Shown here piece after piece: positions 21,711-28,299 of a stretch of 29,868 nucleotides of DNA. The notes beneath the pieces were generated by a model. The model made no database searches and was not told the origin of the DNA. It saw only the letters and a list, made by a program, of their open reading frames with translations. Each line of letters opens with the position of its first letter. Within the stretch, counting starts at the first letter, position 1. The stretch is taken from positions 1 to 29,868 of IMG/VR virus record IMGVR_UViG_3300002835_007378. The stretch is one strand, 5' to 3'. Made by a program: the position numbers and the translations under genes. This DNA comes from a virus.

Positions 21711-21721
21711 GTTTTATATCA

Positions 21722-21728
21722 TATTTAT
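21722..21728 (+). promoter_or_regulatory. TATTTAT promoter-like motif
   Basis: Four bases before ATG 21733. Confidence 0.55.
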
Positions 21729-21732
21729 TTAT

Positions 21733-22260
21733 ATGAAGGAAACCAATATGATACCTCAGATAACCAAGTTATTAAAGAATTTTATTTTTAATGATTTTAA
21801 TTTGGACTTTAATATTAGTATTTCACCAAATCGTCATAGTAATTATCTCTTAACGGTTTATCTTGACCCTGAGGTTATGTGTATGTCGGGGGATAAGTAT
21901 AATCCTGATTCAGACTCATTCTTATATAAATTGGGGGAAAATATTGATGAAGTATTACCTTATATTGGTTTGACCGATGAAGACCTTATTTTACAATATA
22001 AGTTTCTAAATGAAGAAAAATTTTCAAATAAACTTAGGGGTATGATTAATGGGATTCTCCCCACCTTATATAATAGAATTGAAGGCTTGCCCAAATTGCA
22101 TAGTATTAATGTGGGCCAACGTTGGGAGCATTACGAGTTTGAGATGAACTTTAAATTTTATGAGGCTCCAAAGATGGGTAAAATAAGTAAGCTGTATGAA
22201 TACATCCACGAATTACTTCCAACATTTAGTGATGTATATATGGATTTTGGTGTAGAATAG
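21733..22260 (+). CDS. Hypothetical protein, 175 aa
   Basis: Unrecognised. MKETNMIPQITKLLKNFI is an amphipathic start not matching the three leader types. Strands (NISISPNRHSNYLLTVYLDP) and acidic loops follow, then helices, with aromatic-rich strands near residues 135-150 (WEHYEFEMNFKFYE). The closing helix YEYIHELLPTFSDVYMDFG vaguely recalls the C-terminal element of the type B family. The in-frame TTG upstream is excluded since the promoter motif lies between it and this ATG. Confidence 0.8.
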   Translation: MKETNMIPQITKLLKNFIFNDFNLDFNISISPNRHSNYLLTVYLDPEVMCMSGDKYNPDSDSFLYKLGENIDEVLPYIGLTDEDLILQYKFLNEEKFSNKLRGMINGILPTLYNRIEGLPKLHSINVGQRWEHYEFEMNFKFYEAPKMGKISKLYEYIHELLPTFSDVYMDFGVE

Positions 22261-22323
22261 TAAGTATCCAACATTGAACACATTGTCAATAAAATCGTTA
22301 GCGATATTTTATCAAAAAATTAA

Positions 22324-22356
22324 TTTGACTTATTAAATAATTTATTTTATAATTTG
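22324..22356 (+). promoter_or_regulatory. Near-consensus host-type promoter
   Basis: TTTG (22324-22327), 20 bases, TATAATTTG (one base longer than TAnnTTTG), then four bases to ATG 22361. Confidence 0.5.
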
Positions 22357-22360
22357 TCAT

Positions 22361-22717
22361 ATGAAAAAATATCTTACATTTAAAAACTTGGGGTGGTTGT
22401 TAACCGTCTTGGTTACGTTTATGTTAGGGATGTCTTCAGTTTCCAAAATTATTGGAACAGAAGAAATGGTTAAGAACTTCACATTTATGAATCTTCTTCC
22501 TTATCTTGCTTTGCTTGGTGTGGTTGAACTTGCTGGTGTGATATTATTTATCATCCCGAAAACGTCTAAGTATGGGGCCGTATTGCTTTCATCTTATTTA
22601 TCAGGCGCCGTGGCTATCCACATGGCAATGATGGGTGGGGTTGGAGTAATGGTACCTCTCACTCTAGGTTTGGCAGTATGGGGAGCATATTATTTGAGAA
22701 GTTGTAGTACCAAGTAA
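22361..22717 (+). CDS. DoxX-like four-helix membrane protein, 118 aa
   Basis: Four membrane helices at about residues 10-28, 43-63, 68-88 and 92-112. The pattern is DoxX-like: LGMSSVSKIIGTEEMVKNF after helix 1, then LLGVVELAGVILFIIPKTSK and GAVAIHMAMMGG. DoxX family members are small quinone- or thiosulfate-linked or stress-related membrane proteins; many have no known reaction. As an auxiliary gene in phage DNA it may alter the host membrane. Higher G+C than its neighbours and full-length match suggest transfer from a bacterium. No leader. Confidence 0.85.
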   Translation: MKKYLTFKNLGWLLTVLVTFMLGMSSVSKIIGTEEMVKNFTFMNLLPYLALLGVVELAGVILFIIPKTSKYGAVLLSSYLSGAVAIHMAMMGGVGVMVPLTLGLAVWGAYYLRSCSTK

Positions 22718-22736
22718 TAAAACCATATAATTAATT

Positions 22737-22770
22737 CCCCCATTCCCAATAAGAGTGGGGTTTTTGTTTT
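22737..22770 (+). terminator. Rho-independent terminator
   Basis: CCCCA / TGGGG stem, T-rich tail. Confidence 0.82.
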
Positions 22771-22776
22771 ATAAAG

Positions 22777-22783
22777 TATTTAT
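22777..22783 (+). promoter_or_regulatory. TATTTAT motif without an adjacent start
   Basis: Same terminator-then-TATTTATTAATA layout, but no ATG follows within 70 bases. It may be a remnant of a lost cassette or a distal promoter for 22863. Confidence 0.4.
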
Positions 22784-22807
22784 TAATATAATAAGATTTA
22801 CGGTATA

Positions 22808-22839
22808 TTTGTAAAATTTAAAATAATTTACTATCTTTG
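22808..22839 (+). promoter_or_regulatory. Host-type promoter, full consensus
   Basis: TTTG (22808-22811), 20 bases, TATCTTTG (22832-22839), 23-base leader, ATG 22863. Confidence 0.75.
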
Positions 22840-22862
22840 TCTTTATATAAAAACCCACTGTA

Positions 22863-23072
22863 ATGAAAGATATGTCTCAAAAAAACAAAAAATTTAGATT
22901 GCCACGAAAGATTAAAAAGAAATTAAAAAGTGATTTATTTACTTATCCAAAAAGTGAAAGAAATACTTACTTAATTGCTTGGCCATATAAATATGAAAAA
23001 GATTATGTTGCATACAAAAAAGGATTATTAAGAGGACTTAAAGAGGAATCAAGAAAATTTATTGTAGAGTAA
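22863..23072 (+). CDS. Small basic protein, 69 aa
   Basis: Very Lys/Arg-rich (KNKKFRLPRKIKKKLKSDLF, then YVAYKKGLLRGLKEESRKF). Likely binds nucleic acid or an acidic partner. A full consensus host promoter upstream indicates expression by host polymerase. Followed by a GTCGAA/TTCGAC hairpin near 23103-23118. Family unknown. Confidence 0.7.
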   Translation: MKDMSQKNKKFRLPRKIKKKLKSDLFTYPKSERNTYLIAWPYKYEKDYVAYKKGLLRGLKEESRKFIVE

Positions 23073-23175
23073 CGATTTACCGAGAGTCACAACAGATGAA
23101 CCAGTCGAAAAATTCGACCGGTTGATGGGTAAGTTATACAATGTAAAATAAACCCCTTATTTTAATTTTGTATTA

Positions 23176-23182
23176 TATTTAT
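23176..23182 (+). promoter_or_regulatory. TATTTAT motif, distant
   Basis: 32 bases upstream of ATG 23215, longer than usual. Confidence 0.35.
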
Positions 23183-23214
23183 ATTCAATAAACATATATT
23201 TTTATAATTTAATA

Positions 23215-23718
23215 ATGAGTTCTCCCTACCAAAACGCCAGAGCACCAACAGAGATTAGTAATTTTCCTGATAAATTATTGGTAAGATTAATAATATTAAT
23301 TTACGAAAAATTTGAAGAAATCGATATTGAGGAAATTGATATATCCGAGATTATTAATAATCTTGATTTGGTTAACCCAGCTTTGAGATATTTTGGAATT
23401 AGTAACCCCAATTTTAACGATTATAGTTATTTATGTGAATTAGTAAATTTAAATGTTAATCCTGAGATTCCAATTGAAAGACCAAAACTTAAAATATTAA
23501 AGGTACTTCATACTGAAGACTATCGTGAATCTGGAACAAGGTATTATGAAACAATAATACCTTCTTATTGTGTGTTAAATGACGATAATTTATCTGATAT
23601 GAGAGAAGATGAATTTTATCTGTATTGGGAAGGAAAACAATTGGATAATGAGGTTTACGATAGTGAAACAGATGATGATAGGGTTGTAGAAATAACTGTA
23701 GTTGGAACTGAAAAATAA
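23215..23718 (+). CDS. Hypothetical acidic protein, 167 aa
   Basis: Unrecognised. The first 14 residues look disordered (MSSPYQNARAPTEIS); a helix follows (LLVRLIILIYEKF) and then acidic Ile/Glu repeats (EIDIEEIDISEIINNL). The second half has strands (KLKILKVLHTEDYR, YYETIIPSYCVL, EFYLYWEGKQLD, RVVEITVVG). Likely cytoplasmic alpha/beta. It ends one base before the ATG at 23720, so the next two genes are probably in its operon. No leader. Confidence 0.82.
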   Translation: MSSPYQNARAPTEISNFPDKLLVRLIILIYEKFEEIDIEEIDISEIINNLDLVNPALRYFGISNPNFNDYSYLCELVNLNVNPEIPIERPKLKILKVLHTEDYRESGTRYYETIIPSYCVLNDDNLSDMREDEFYLYWEGKQLDNEVYDSETDDDRVVEITVVGTEK

Positions 23719-23719
23719 T

Positions 23720-24079
23720 ATGAAATATACCATCAACGAATCTAAATTTAAAAAAGTAGTCATTGATTATCTTAATGAACTATTTCCTGAAGATGAACTT
23801 CATTGGACTCACCCATTGGATGATTTTTACAATGAGGATGATAATGCATTACGAGCATATCTTGGTGATTCTGAGGATGAAAATGATTGTTTTTGGTGGT
23901 ATGGACCTGAATGGTTTAATGATGATGATGAAAACCTTACAAAAGATAGGGCACCCATTGTTGAGATTGAAAACAAATACTTACTGTCATTAAATGGATA
24001 TTTTGGTGATAAATGGCACGAAATATTTAAGGAGTGGTTTACTGAAAGGTTTGGCGTATCTGTGAAAACCATTGAATAA
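23720..24079 (+). CDS. Type B leader protein, 119 aa
   Basis: MKYTINESKFKKVVIDYLNE leader plus helix. Extremely acidic, Trp-rich middle (DCFWWYGPEWFNDDDENL). Closing WHEIFKEWFTERFGVSVKTI matches the family element. The TTG six codons earlier is rejected because the leader begins at this ATG. Acidic, aromatic composition resembles DNA-mimic inhibitors; that is only a hint. Confidence 0.85.
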   Translation: MKYTINESKFKKVVIDYLNELFPEDELHWTHPLDDFYNEDDNALRAYLGDSEDENDCFWWYGPEWFNDDDENLTKDRAPIVEIENKYLLSLNGYFGDKWHEIFKEWFTERFGVSVKTIE

Positions 24080-24098
24080 TCTGTAAAGTATCTGACAC

Positions 24099-24440
24099 AT
24101 GAATTATATTATTACTGAAAGTAAACTTGATAACATTATTGATAATTTCATTACAACTCAATTTGGTAAATTACATCATCAATTAGACGGTGATAAATTT
24201 ACGTTAGTTAATGATAATGGTGACACCATATTTATTGTTATTCTTACTGATTATGGTCAAGGGTATTATGCTTATGTGTTAGACGAAGCTTATGCTAGTA
24301 CAATCAACATGTTCTCTATGGTAGGATTTAAAGATATTCAGTCCGCGTTATCTAGATGGCTTTATAAACATTACAACTTACCTGTGAAAGAATCAAGAAT
24401 CACCACATTTTCCAGAGGTGAAGAAGAATATGCATACTAA
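24099..24440 (+). CDS. Type B leader protein, 113 aa
   Basis: MNYIITESKLDNIIDNFITT leader and helix; strands GDKFTLVNDNGDTIFIVILT and YAYVLDEAY; closing helix IQSALSRWLYKHYNLPVKES. It has the complete family topology. 19 bases after the previous gene, probably in the same transcript. Short Arg/Ser/Glu tail. Confidence 0.85.
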   Translation: MNYIITESKLDNIIDNFITTQFGKLHHQLDGDKFTLVNDNGDTIFIVILTDYGQGYYAYVLDEAYASTINMFSMVGFKDIQSALSRWLYKHYNLPVKESRITTFSRGEEEYAY

Positions 24441-24525
24441 TTGATTTCATTGCAACTTTTAAAACAAGGTAAGGAGAATAAATTTATTTTTTTAACCAGA
24501 ACGAGAAAACATTCGGTTTTTTTTA

Positions 24526-24532
24526 TATTTAT
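24526..24532 (+). promoter_or_regulatory. TATTTAT promoter-like motif
   Basis: 17 bases before ATG 24550, preceded by a weak hairpin and eight T. Confidence 0.5.
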
Positions 24533-24549
24533 AATAAACAAAATTAATT

Positions 24550-24786
24550 ATGGGAAAAGGTGCACAAACACGTAGAGCAGACAGAGAAACCGCTAGAGAA
24601 GAGAAAAAAACTGATATTCAGGATGGAGAATCTAGAAAAGAAGCAAGAGAAGATAAACATGAAACAAAGGCTCAAGATAGAACAGACTGGGATGGTGATG
24701 ATGATAGTATTGGACAATCTATTTCAGCTGCAGCGTCAGATGTTGGAAATGAAATAATCGATAACCCAGAACTTGGTTTGTTGTAA
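24550..24786 (+). CDS. Highly charged, disordered protein, 78 aa
   Basis: MGKGAQTRRADRETAREEKK: alternating Arg/Lys and Glu/Asp through residue 50, then DDDSIGQSISAAASDVGNEI. Probably disordered with one helix. Its MGKG.(T)R start is like that at 27167 and like ribosomal protein THX, though not homologous on this evidence. Followed 17 bases later by a type A leader gene. Confidence 0.75.
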   Translation: MGKGAQTRRADRETAREEKKTDIQDGESRKEAREDKHETKAQDRTDWDGDDDSIGQSISAAASDVGNEIIDNPELGLL

Positions 24787-24793
24787 TATTTAA
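24787..24793 (+). promoter_or_regulatory. Degenerate TATTTAA motif
   Basis: 10 bases before ATG 24804, overlapping the end of the previous gene region; may only support initiation. Confidence 0.3.
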
Positions 24794-24803
24794 TTAAAAT
24801 ACT

Positions 24804-25250
24804 ATGTCAAGAATTATAAGATTAACGGAATCAGATTTAACTAGAATTGTTAGACGAGTTCTAAGTGAAGAAAAAAATAATATAAATGAGGGAGCTGTCA
24901 TTAATGGTATTACCATTAATTCATCACCAGATGGTATGTTAAATGCGAAAAGTGTAAAAAACTTTTTAAATAATTATAAAGTAAGTGTTAACTGTGGTAA
25001 GAATGTTTTTGGAAAATTTATCTCAGCATATAAAGGACCTGTGGTGATATCAAAATTATGGAACAATAAAACAGATGGTGGTATTGCGGGAGTGGATAAT
25101 ACAAAGAAAGTATTTACTATCCCGTTAGACCAATCTAAAAGATTGGCGGGAGAAATGAAAGCCGGAAATGCAAAAATAGTTGCACAAGGTGAGGGAGAAA
25201 TTGCAGGAATTAGTGGTGTATGTTATGTAACATTAAATAAAAGAAGTTAA
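24804..25250 (+). CDS. Type A leader protein, 148 aa
   Basis: MSRIIRLTESDLTRIVRRVL, then SEEKNNINEGA: leader with L-S-E. The second half (PVVISKLWNNKTDGGIAGV, KKVFTIPLDQSKRLAGEMKA, GEIAGISGVCYVTLN) is Gly-rich and strand-like. Two Cys (one mid, one near the end). Function unknown; it ends 26 bases before a terminator. Confidence 0.87.
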   Translation: MSRIIRLTESDLTRIVRRVLSEEKNNINEGAVINGITINSSPDGMLNAKSVKNFLNNYKVSVNCGKNVFGKFISAYKGPVVISKLWNNKTDGGIAGVDNTKKVFTIPLDQSKRLAGEMKAGNAKIVAQGEGEIAGISGVCYVTLNKRS

Positions 25251-25276
25251 TAAAATCATATAATTTAAATTAATTT

Positions 25277-25307
25277 CCCCATCTTTCTAATAAGAGTGGG
25301 GTTTTTT
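25277..25307 (+). terminator. Rho-independent terminator
   Basis: CCCCA / TGGGG stem, T-run. Confidence 0.82.
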
Positions 25308-25326
25308 ATTTCATTTTATTTTTTTA

Positions 25327-25333
25327 TATTTAT
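25327..25333 (+). promoter_or_regulatory. TATTTAT promoter-like motif
   Basis: 14 bases before ATG 25348. Confidence 0.45.
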
Positions 25334-25347
25334 AAAAACTTTTGAAC

Positions 25348-25410
25348 ATGTTGTATAGACTACGATATAAATTATTAAAATACATTTTAAGAAACAAATT
25401 ATGGAAATAG
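25348..25410 (+). CDS. Possible 20-residue basic peptide
   Basis: MLYRLRYKLLKYILRNKLWK: amphipathic and strongly basic, with the usual promoter spacing and an overlap into ATG 25401. Could be a leader peptide or chance. Confidence 0.35.
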   Translation: MLYRLRYKLLKYILRNKLWK

Positions 25411-25547
25411 GAAAAATGACCCTTAATGAGGCTTACCCATACCTTAAATCGATTGCTGTTGCCTATGGGTTGAAGTTAAATCGTGTTAAAGATTTTAAAT
25501 TTGCAAGAGTTATATTGGCAAACCTTTATAGTAAAGAATTGGTTTAA
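25401..25547 (+). CDS. Small helical protein, 48 aa
   Basis: MEIGKMTLNEAYPYLKSIAV, then AYGLKLNRVKDFKF: reads as a helical, possibly DNA-binding module. Followed six bases later by another small gene. Confidence 0.55.
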   Translation: MEIGKMTLNEAYPYLKSIAVAYGLKLNRVKDFKFARVILANLYSKELV

Positions 25548-25553
25548 TATAAT

Positions 25554-25727
25554 ATGATACCTTTTATTTTAAATTTTGTGATGTGTGTTTCTCAGATTTT
25601 ATTAGTTTTATTTTTTGGGGACAACATGAATTCATTAATGATTTTTGGTTGTCTTGGAATATCATTTGGAACAGGGTTAACTGCCATTGTCGAATTTTTA
25701 AACTTGATGGATAAACGGGACATTTAA
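25554..25727 (+). CDS. Small membrane protein, 57 aa
   Basis: Two hydrophobic segments, residues 1-21 (MIPFILNFVMCVSQILLVLF) and 27-50 (SLMIFGCLGISFGTGLTAIV), charged tail MDKRDI. Two-pass topology, family unknown. Confidence 0.55.
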   Translation: MIPFILNFVMCVSQILLVLFFGDNMNSLMIFGCLGISFGTGLTAIVEFLNLMDKRDI

Positions 25728-25791
25728 TATGTAAAGAACAGAATCAAGGTCAATCTGTAAAAGCATAACCCCGACAAATATATTTTACATG

Positions 25792-25819
25792 ACAACACCC
25801 ACAAAGGTGTTGTTTTTTT
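25792..25819 (+). terminator. Rho-independent terminator
   Basis: Perfect ACAACACC / GGTGTTGT stem, six-base loop, seven T. Confidence 0.9.
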
Positions 25820-25830
25820 GTTCTATGTTA

Positions 25831-25837
25831 TATTTAT
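25831..25837 (+). promoter_or_regulatory. TATTTAT promoter-like motif
   Basis: 17 bases before ATG 25855, with the long shared AATAAATTAAAATACT spacer. Confidence 0.6.
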
Positions 25838-25854
25838 TAATAAATTAAAATACT

Positions 25855-26061
25855 ATGAAAAGAACTGTAAGATTAACAGAAAGAGATTTAACACGATTGG
25901 TTAGACGAGTAATTAAAGAAGACCAAGAAAGATTCACACTTAATGATGTTCAGGATGGAACGTGTGGAACTAGTGGAACATGGGAAGTTAGAAACGGTTC
26001 ATTAATATTAACCGATTGTAATATGAATGGTACTATGATTGACGCACAAATAACAATATAA
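25855..26061 (+). CDS. Type A leader protein, 68 aa
   Basis: MKRTVRLTERDLTRLVRRVI, then KEDQERFTLND: leader with I-K-E. The 40-residue body is strand-rich (GTWEVRNGSLILTDCNM) with two Cys. The smallest leader protein: nearly a third of it is leader, which makes it a good test for leader function. Five bases separate it from the next leader gene. Confidence 0.85.
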   Translation: MKRTVRLTERDLTRLVRRVIKEDQERFTLNDVQDGTCGTSGTWEVRNGSLILTDCNMNGTMIDAQITI

Positions 26062-26066
26062 ACACT

Positions 26067-26624
26067 ATGGCAAGAATTATAAGATTAACAGAGAGAGATT
26101 TGGTGAGAATTGCCAAAACAATAATAACTGAAAAAGAAAAAGAAAAAGGACTTATTCGAGGTTCTTTTGATAATTTTAAAAAAGCGGTTAATGCATCAAA
26201 AAATTTCTTTAAAAATGAAGTTTTTAGTGATTTAACTGACGCAGAACTATCAAAGATACTTAAAAAATCTAAAGAGGTTAATCTTGAAAAGATAATAAAT
26301 AAATTAGACGACGAAGAATCAAAATTAGTGGACGAAGGTTATCTAAATGAAGGTATTATCAGTAGAGTTAAAGATTTTATCTCAAATCTTGGAATTTATG
26401 CTGGAGGATTGGCAAGTGCAACAGGATTAATTAGTATTGCCGGTGAAGTATCAGGTTGGAGTCAGAGTGAATTTTTCACTAAAATACATGAGATAAACGA
26501 ACAATACATGGGTTTGGGTCGTGGTAATGCTGGTATGGCGTTATTAGTAATGGTTCTTGGTATTATATTGGCTTGTTTTTCTTATTCAAAAAGAGAAACA
26601 AATAGAGAAAGAAGTAAATCGTAA
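26067..26624 (+). CDS. Type A leader protein with two membrane segments, 185 aa
   Basis: MARIIRLTERDLVRIAKTII, then TEKEKEKG: leader with I-T-E. Charged helices at 30-90. Two hydrophobic segments at ~109-128 (GIYAGGLASATGLISIAGEV) and 156-174 (GMALLVMVLGIILACFSYS), and an Arg/Lys tail. A leader joined to membrane helices is unusual. If injected, this protein could act at the host inner membrane; holin-like roles are also possible. Convergent with the gene at 26991. Confidence 0.85.
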   Translation: MARIIRLTERDLVRIAKTIITEKEKEKGLIRGSFDNFKKAVNASKNFFKNEVFSDLTDAELSKILKKSKEVNLEKIINKLDDEESKLVDEGYLNEGIISRVKDFISNLGIYAGGLASATGLISIAGEVSGWSQSEFFTKIHEINEQYMGLGRGNAGMALLVMVLGIILACFSYSKRETNRERSKS

Positions 26625-26643
26625 TATAATACTAACTAATTTA

Positions 26644-26673
26644 AACCCCCTTTCATTTGATTGGGGGTTTTTT
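26644..26673. terminator. Bidirectional terminator
   Basis: CCCCC / GGGGG stem flanked by A- and T-runs; serves convergent genes and overlaps the minus-strand stop. Confidence 0.8.
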
Positions 26674-26991
26674 GTTTTTAATAAACTCATCCAAGAAAAC
26701 AATTACTTGTTCAATTTCTTCTCTGTCCTCATCATTAACTAGTTTAAATTTTTTATTTAATATAAGGTATTTCCAAAAGAAAAAATAATGAAAAATAACA
26801 AACAATGATGAAGTTAAAATATTTGCCTCATTAAAAAGGAAAACAAAAAACCCTAACACAAAAAAAGTAAAAAAAAAGTTTACATTATCTAAATTCGTAT
26901 ATGATAAAAAACGATAAATCATACGTACACTTTTTAATTTAATAAGGGAACAGTTTTTAAATTCACTTGCTTCTTTTTTTGCCTTTAACAT
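26653..26991 (-). CDS. Membrane protein, 112 aa
   Basis: Two or three hydrophobic segments: ~38-53 (VNFFFTFFVLGFFVFLF) and ~58-76 (ILTSSLFVIFHYFFFWKYLI), flanked by basic residues. The C-terminal ~35 residues are acidic then basic. Phe-rich. Family unknown. Its promoter region (27022-27029 on the minus strand) has TACATTTG with a ~30-base leader; the -33 box is not at standard distance. No leader peptide. Confidence 0.75.
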   Translation of the reverse strand: MLKAKKEASEFKNCSLIKLKSVRMIYRFLSYTNLDNVNFFFTFFVLGFFVFLFNEANILTSSLFVIFHYFFFWKYLILNKKFKLVNDEDREEIEQVIVFLDEFIKNKKPPIK

Positions 26992-27021
26992 AATTTCTAT
27001 TTTTTTTAGTTTAACTTATTA

Positions 27022-27029
27022 CAAATGTA
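27022..27029 (-). promoter_or_regulatory. Host-type -7 box TACATTTG (minus strand)
   Basis: Upstream of the gene at 26991; -33 spacing is shorter (16) than the usual 19-20. Confidence 0.4.
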
Positions 27030-27125
27030 CTAAGTTTAATTCAAACAAAAAAATATTTTTAACTATATAAATGACAATTTTTGTAAAAAAAAATAATATT
27101 AATGGATAGAATAAAAATAAATTAG

Positions 27126-27133
27126 TATATTTG
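27126..27133 (+). promoter_or_regulatory. Host-type -7 box TATATTTG
   Basis: 33 bases before ATG 27167; no good -33 box. Confidence 0.4.
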
Positions 27134-27166
27134 TAGAAGTATTAATTAAAACAAAAAAAAATAAAA

Positions 27167-27388
27167 ATGGGAAAAGGTTCAACAAGAGGTCGTTACATTT
27201 GTAAAGTTGGTTATTTAGATGTTTATGCCGTGGATGTTATGAGAAAACAACCAGGTAGAGGAGACAAAAAAGAGGTGGGGTCTACAGTTTATAATATTTA
27301 TCATTCTAAAAAATTGATTGATAAAGGATTTAAGACTAAAGATATCGCAGTTGAAAGGGCCAAAGAATTGGGTGTTATAAAGTCATAG
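27167..27388 (+). CDS. Small basic protein, 73 aa
   Basis: MGKGSTRGRYICKVGYLDVY, then strands and helices (KGFKTKDIAVERAKELGV). Basic, compact, perhaps nucleic-acid binding. The MGKG.TR start is shared with 24550. Family unknown. An A-rich stretch precedes the start. Confidence 0.75.
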   Translation: MGKGSTRGRYICKVGYLDVYAVDVMRKQPGRGDKKEVGSTVYNIYHSKKLIDKGFKTKDIAVERAKELGVIKS

Positions 27389-27393
27389 TTATT

Positions 27394-27543
27394 TTGGACA
27401 CATATATAATATATTGTATTATATTCTTATTTTTAGTTTTAATTATTTTAACTTCAAACTTCTCTAAACTAATTATTTTTAATATATTACTTCTTATTGT
27501 TATTTGGTACGATACGACTAAGGACATTAAAATAAAAAAATAA
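27394..27543 (+). CDS. Possible membrane protein, 49 aa (TTG start)
   Basis: LDTYIIYCIIFLFLVLIILT, then KLIIFNILLLIVIWYD: two membrane segments and a basic tail (TKDIKIKK). Starts with TTG five bases after the previous stop; no ATG is available. Located just before a strong terminator. Confidence 0.45.
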   Translation: MDTYIIYCIIFLFLVLIILTSNFSKLIIFNILLLIVIWYDTTKDIKIKK

Positions 27544-27547
27544 AATT

Positions 27548-27580
27548 AACCTCCACTTCCTTTATCAGGTGGAGGTTTTT
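27548..27580 (+). terminator. Rho-independent terminator
   Basis: Perfect 9-bp AACCTCCAC / GTGGAGGTT stem with T-run. Confidence 0.92.
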
Positions 27581-27591
27581 ATTTTATGTAA

Positions 27592-27598
27592 TATTTAT
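27592..27598 (+). promoter_or_regulatory. TATTTAT promoter-like motif
   Basis: 14 bases before ATG 27613. Confidence 0.55.
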
Positions 27599-27612
27599 TA
27601 ATAAATTAGAAT

Positions 27613-28224
27613 ATGTGTTATACAAAAGAACAAATCAAAACGGCAGTAAAATCAAAAGGATATAAATGGTTTGAGGACGCATCAAATAAAACTTACGATG
27701 TAAATATAGTGGGTGTAAGAAATAACACACCTGGTATATATAAAAAAGTGACTAATGTCTTTGATGATTGTTTAACAGTATCTTTTAAAGACGATAAATT
27801 AGTAGAACAATTTTATTGTTGGAAAGCAACCTGTGACCCAGGAAAAAAAGGAGTTGAACAATTCCATAATAAAAATGGTGTTGCAAGATTAGTGCCGGGA
27901 CAATATAGAGGGGCATACGCATTATCCTTACATCAAGGAAAATATGAGGCGGTTTGTCAAAGATTACAAGAAGTTACTGTGTGGAGAGATGACAATAAAG
28001 ATTTAACTTTTGATGAAGTTAAACAAGATACGGGAATGTTTGGTATTAATATACATAAATCTGGTGTTGATTCTACTTGGGTAGAAAATTGGTCAGAAGG
28101 TTGTCAGGTGTTTAAACGAGTAAAAGATTTTAATGAATTTATGTCTATTTGTAAAAAAGCTGCTAAAGTACACGGTAATCATTTTACCTACACATTAATT
28201 GAAAGTTCAGATATTAAACAATAA
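27613..28224 (+). CDS. L,D-transpeptidase-like (YkuD motif) protein, 203 aa
   Basis: FGINIHKSGV and WSEGCQVF place H148 and S161-x-G-C164, which matches the YkuD active site (H, ~13-17 residues, S/T-H-G-C). YkuD enzymes cross-link or trim peptidoglycan peptides with the Cys thiol. Upstream strands (YDVNIVGVRNNTPGI, VSFKDDKLVEQFYCW, ATCDPGKKG, LVPGQYRGAYALSLHQGKY) are consistent with a beta-rich domain. There is no signal peptide, so action would need virion or lysis delivery. The second His of the motif is replaced (SEGC for SHGC). It has a TATTTAT promoter but no leader: an exception to the trend. Catalysis is inferred. Confidence 0.85.
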   Translation: MCYTKEQIKTAVKSKGYKWFEDASNKTYDVNIVGVRNNTPGIYKKVTNVFDDCLTVSFKDDKLVEQFYCWKATCDPGKKGVEQFHNKNGVARLVPGQYRGAYALSLHQGKYEAVCQRLQEVTVWRDDNKDLTFDEVKQDTGMFGINIHKSGVDSTWVENWSEGCQVFKRVKDFNEFMSICKKAAKVHGNHFTYTLIESSDIKQ

Positions 28225-28245
28225 AAAAATATTTTTAACTATTTT

Positions 28246-28275
28246 AAACCCCATCCATAATAGGTGGGGTTTTTT
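28246..28275 (+). terminator. Rho-independent terminator
   Basis: AAACCCCA / TGGGGTTT perfect stem, T-run. Confidence 0.9.
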
Positions 28276-28286
28276 GTTTTATAGAG

Positions 28287-28293
28287 TATTTAT
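28287..28293 (+). promoter_or_regulatory. TATTTAT promoter-like motif
   Basis: Six bases before ATG 28300. Confidence 0.5.
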
Positions 28294-28299
28294 CATTAT

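Noticed and set aside
24550-24786. Ribosomal protein THX homologue (MGKG start)
   Set aside because: Only four residues match; length and the acidic body do not fit.
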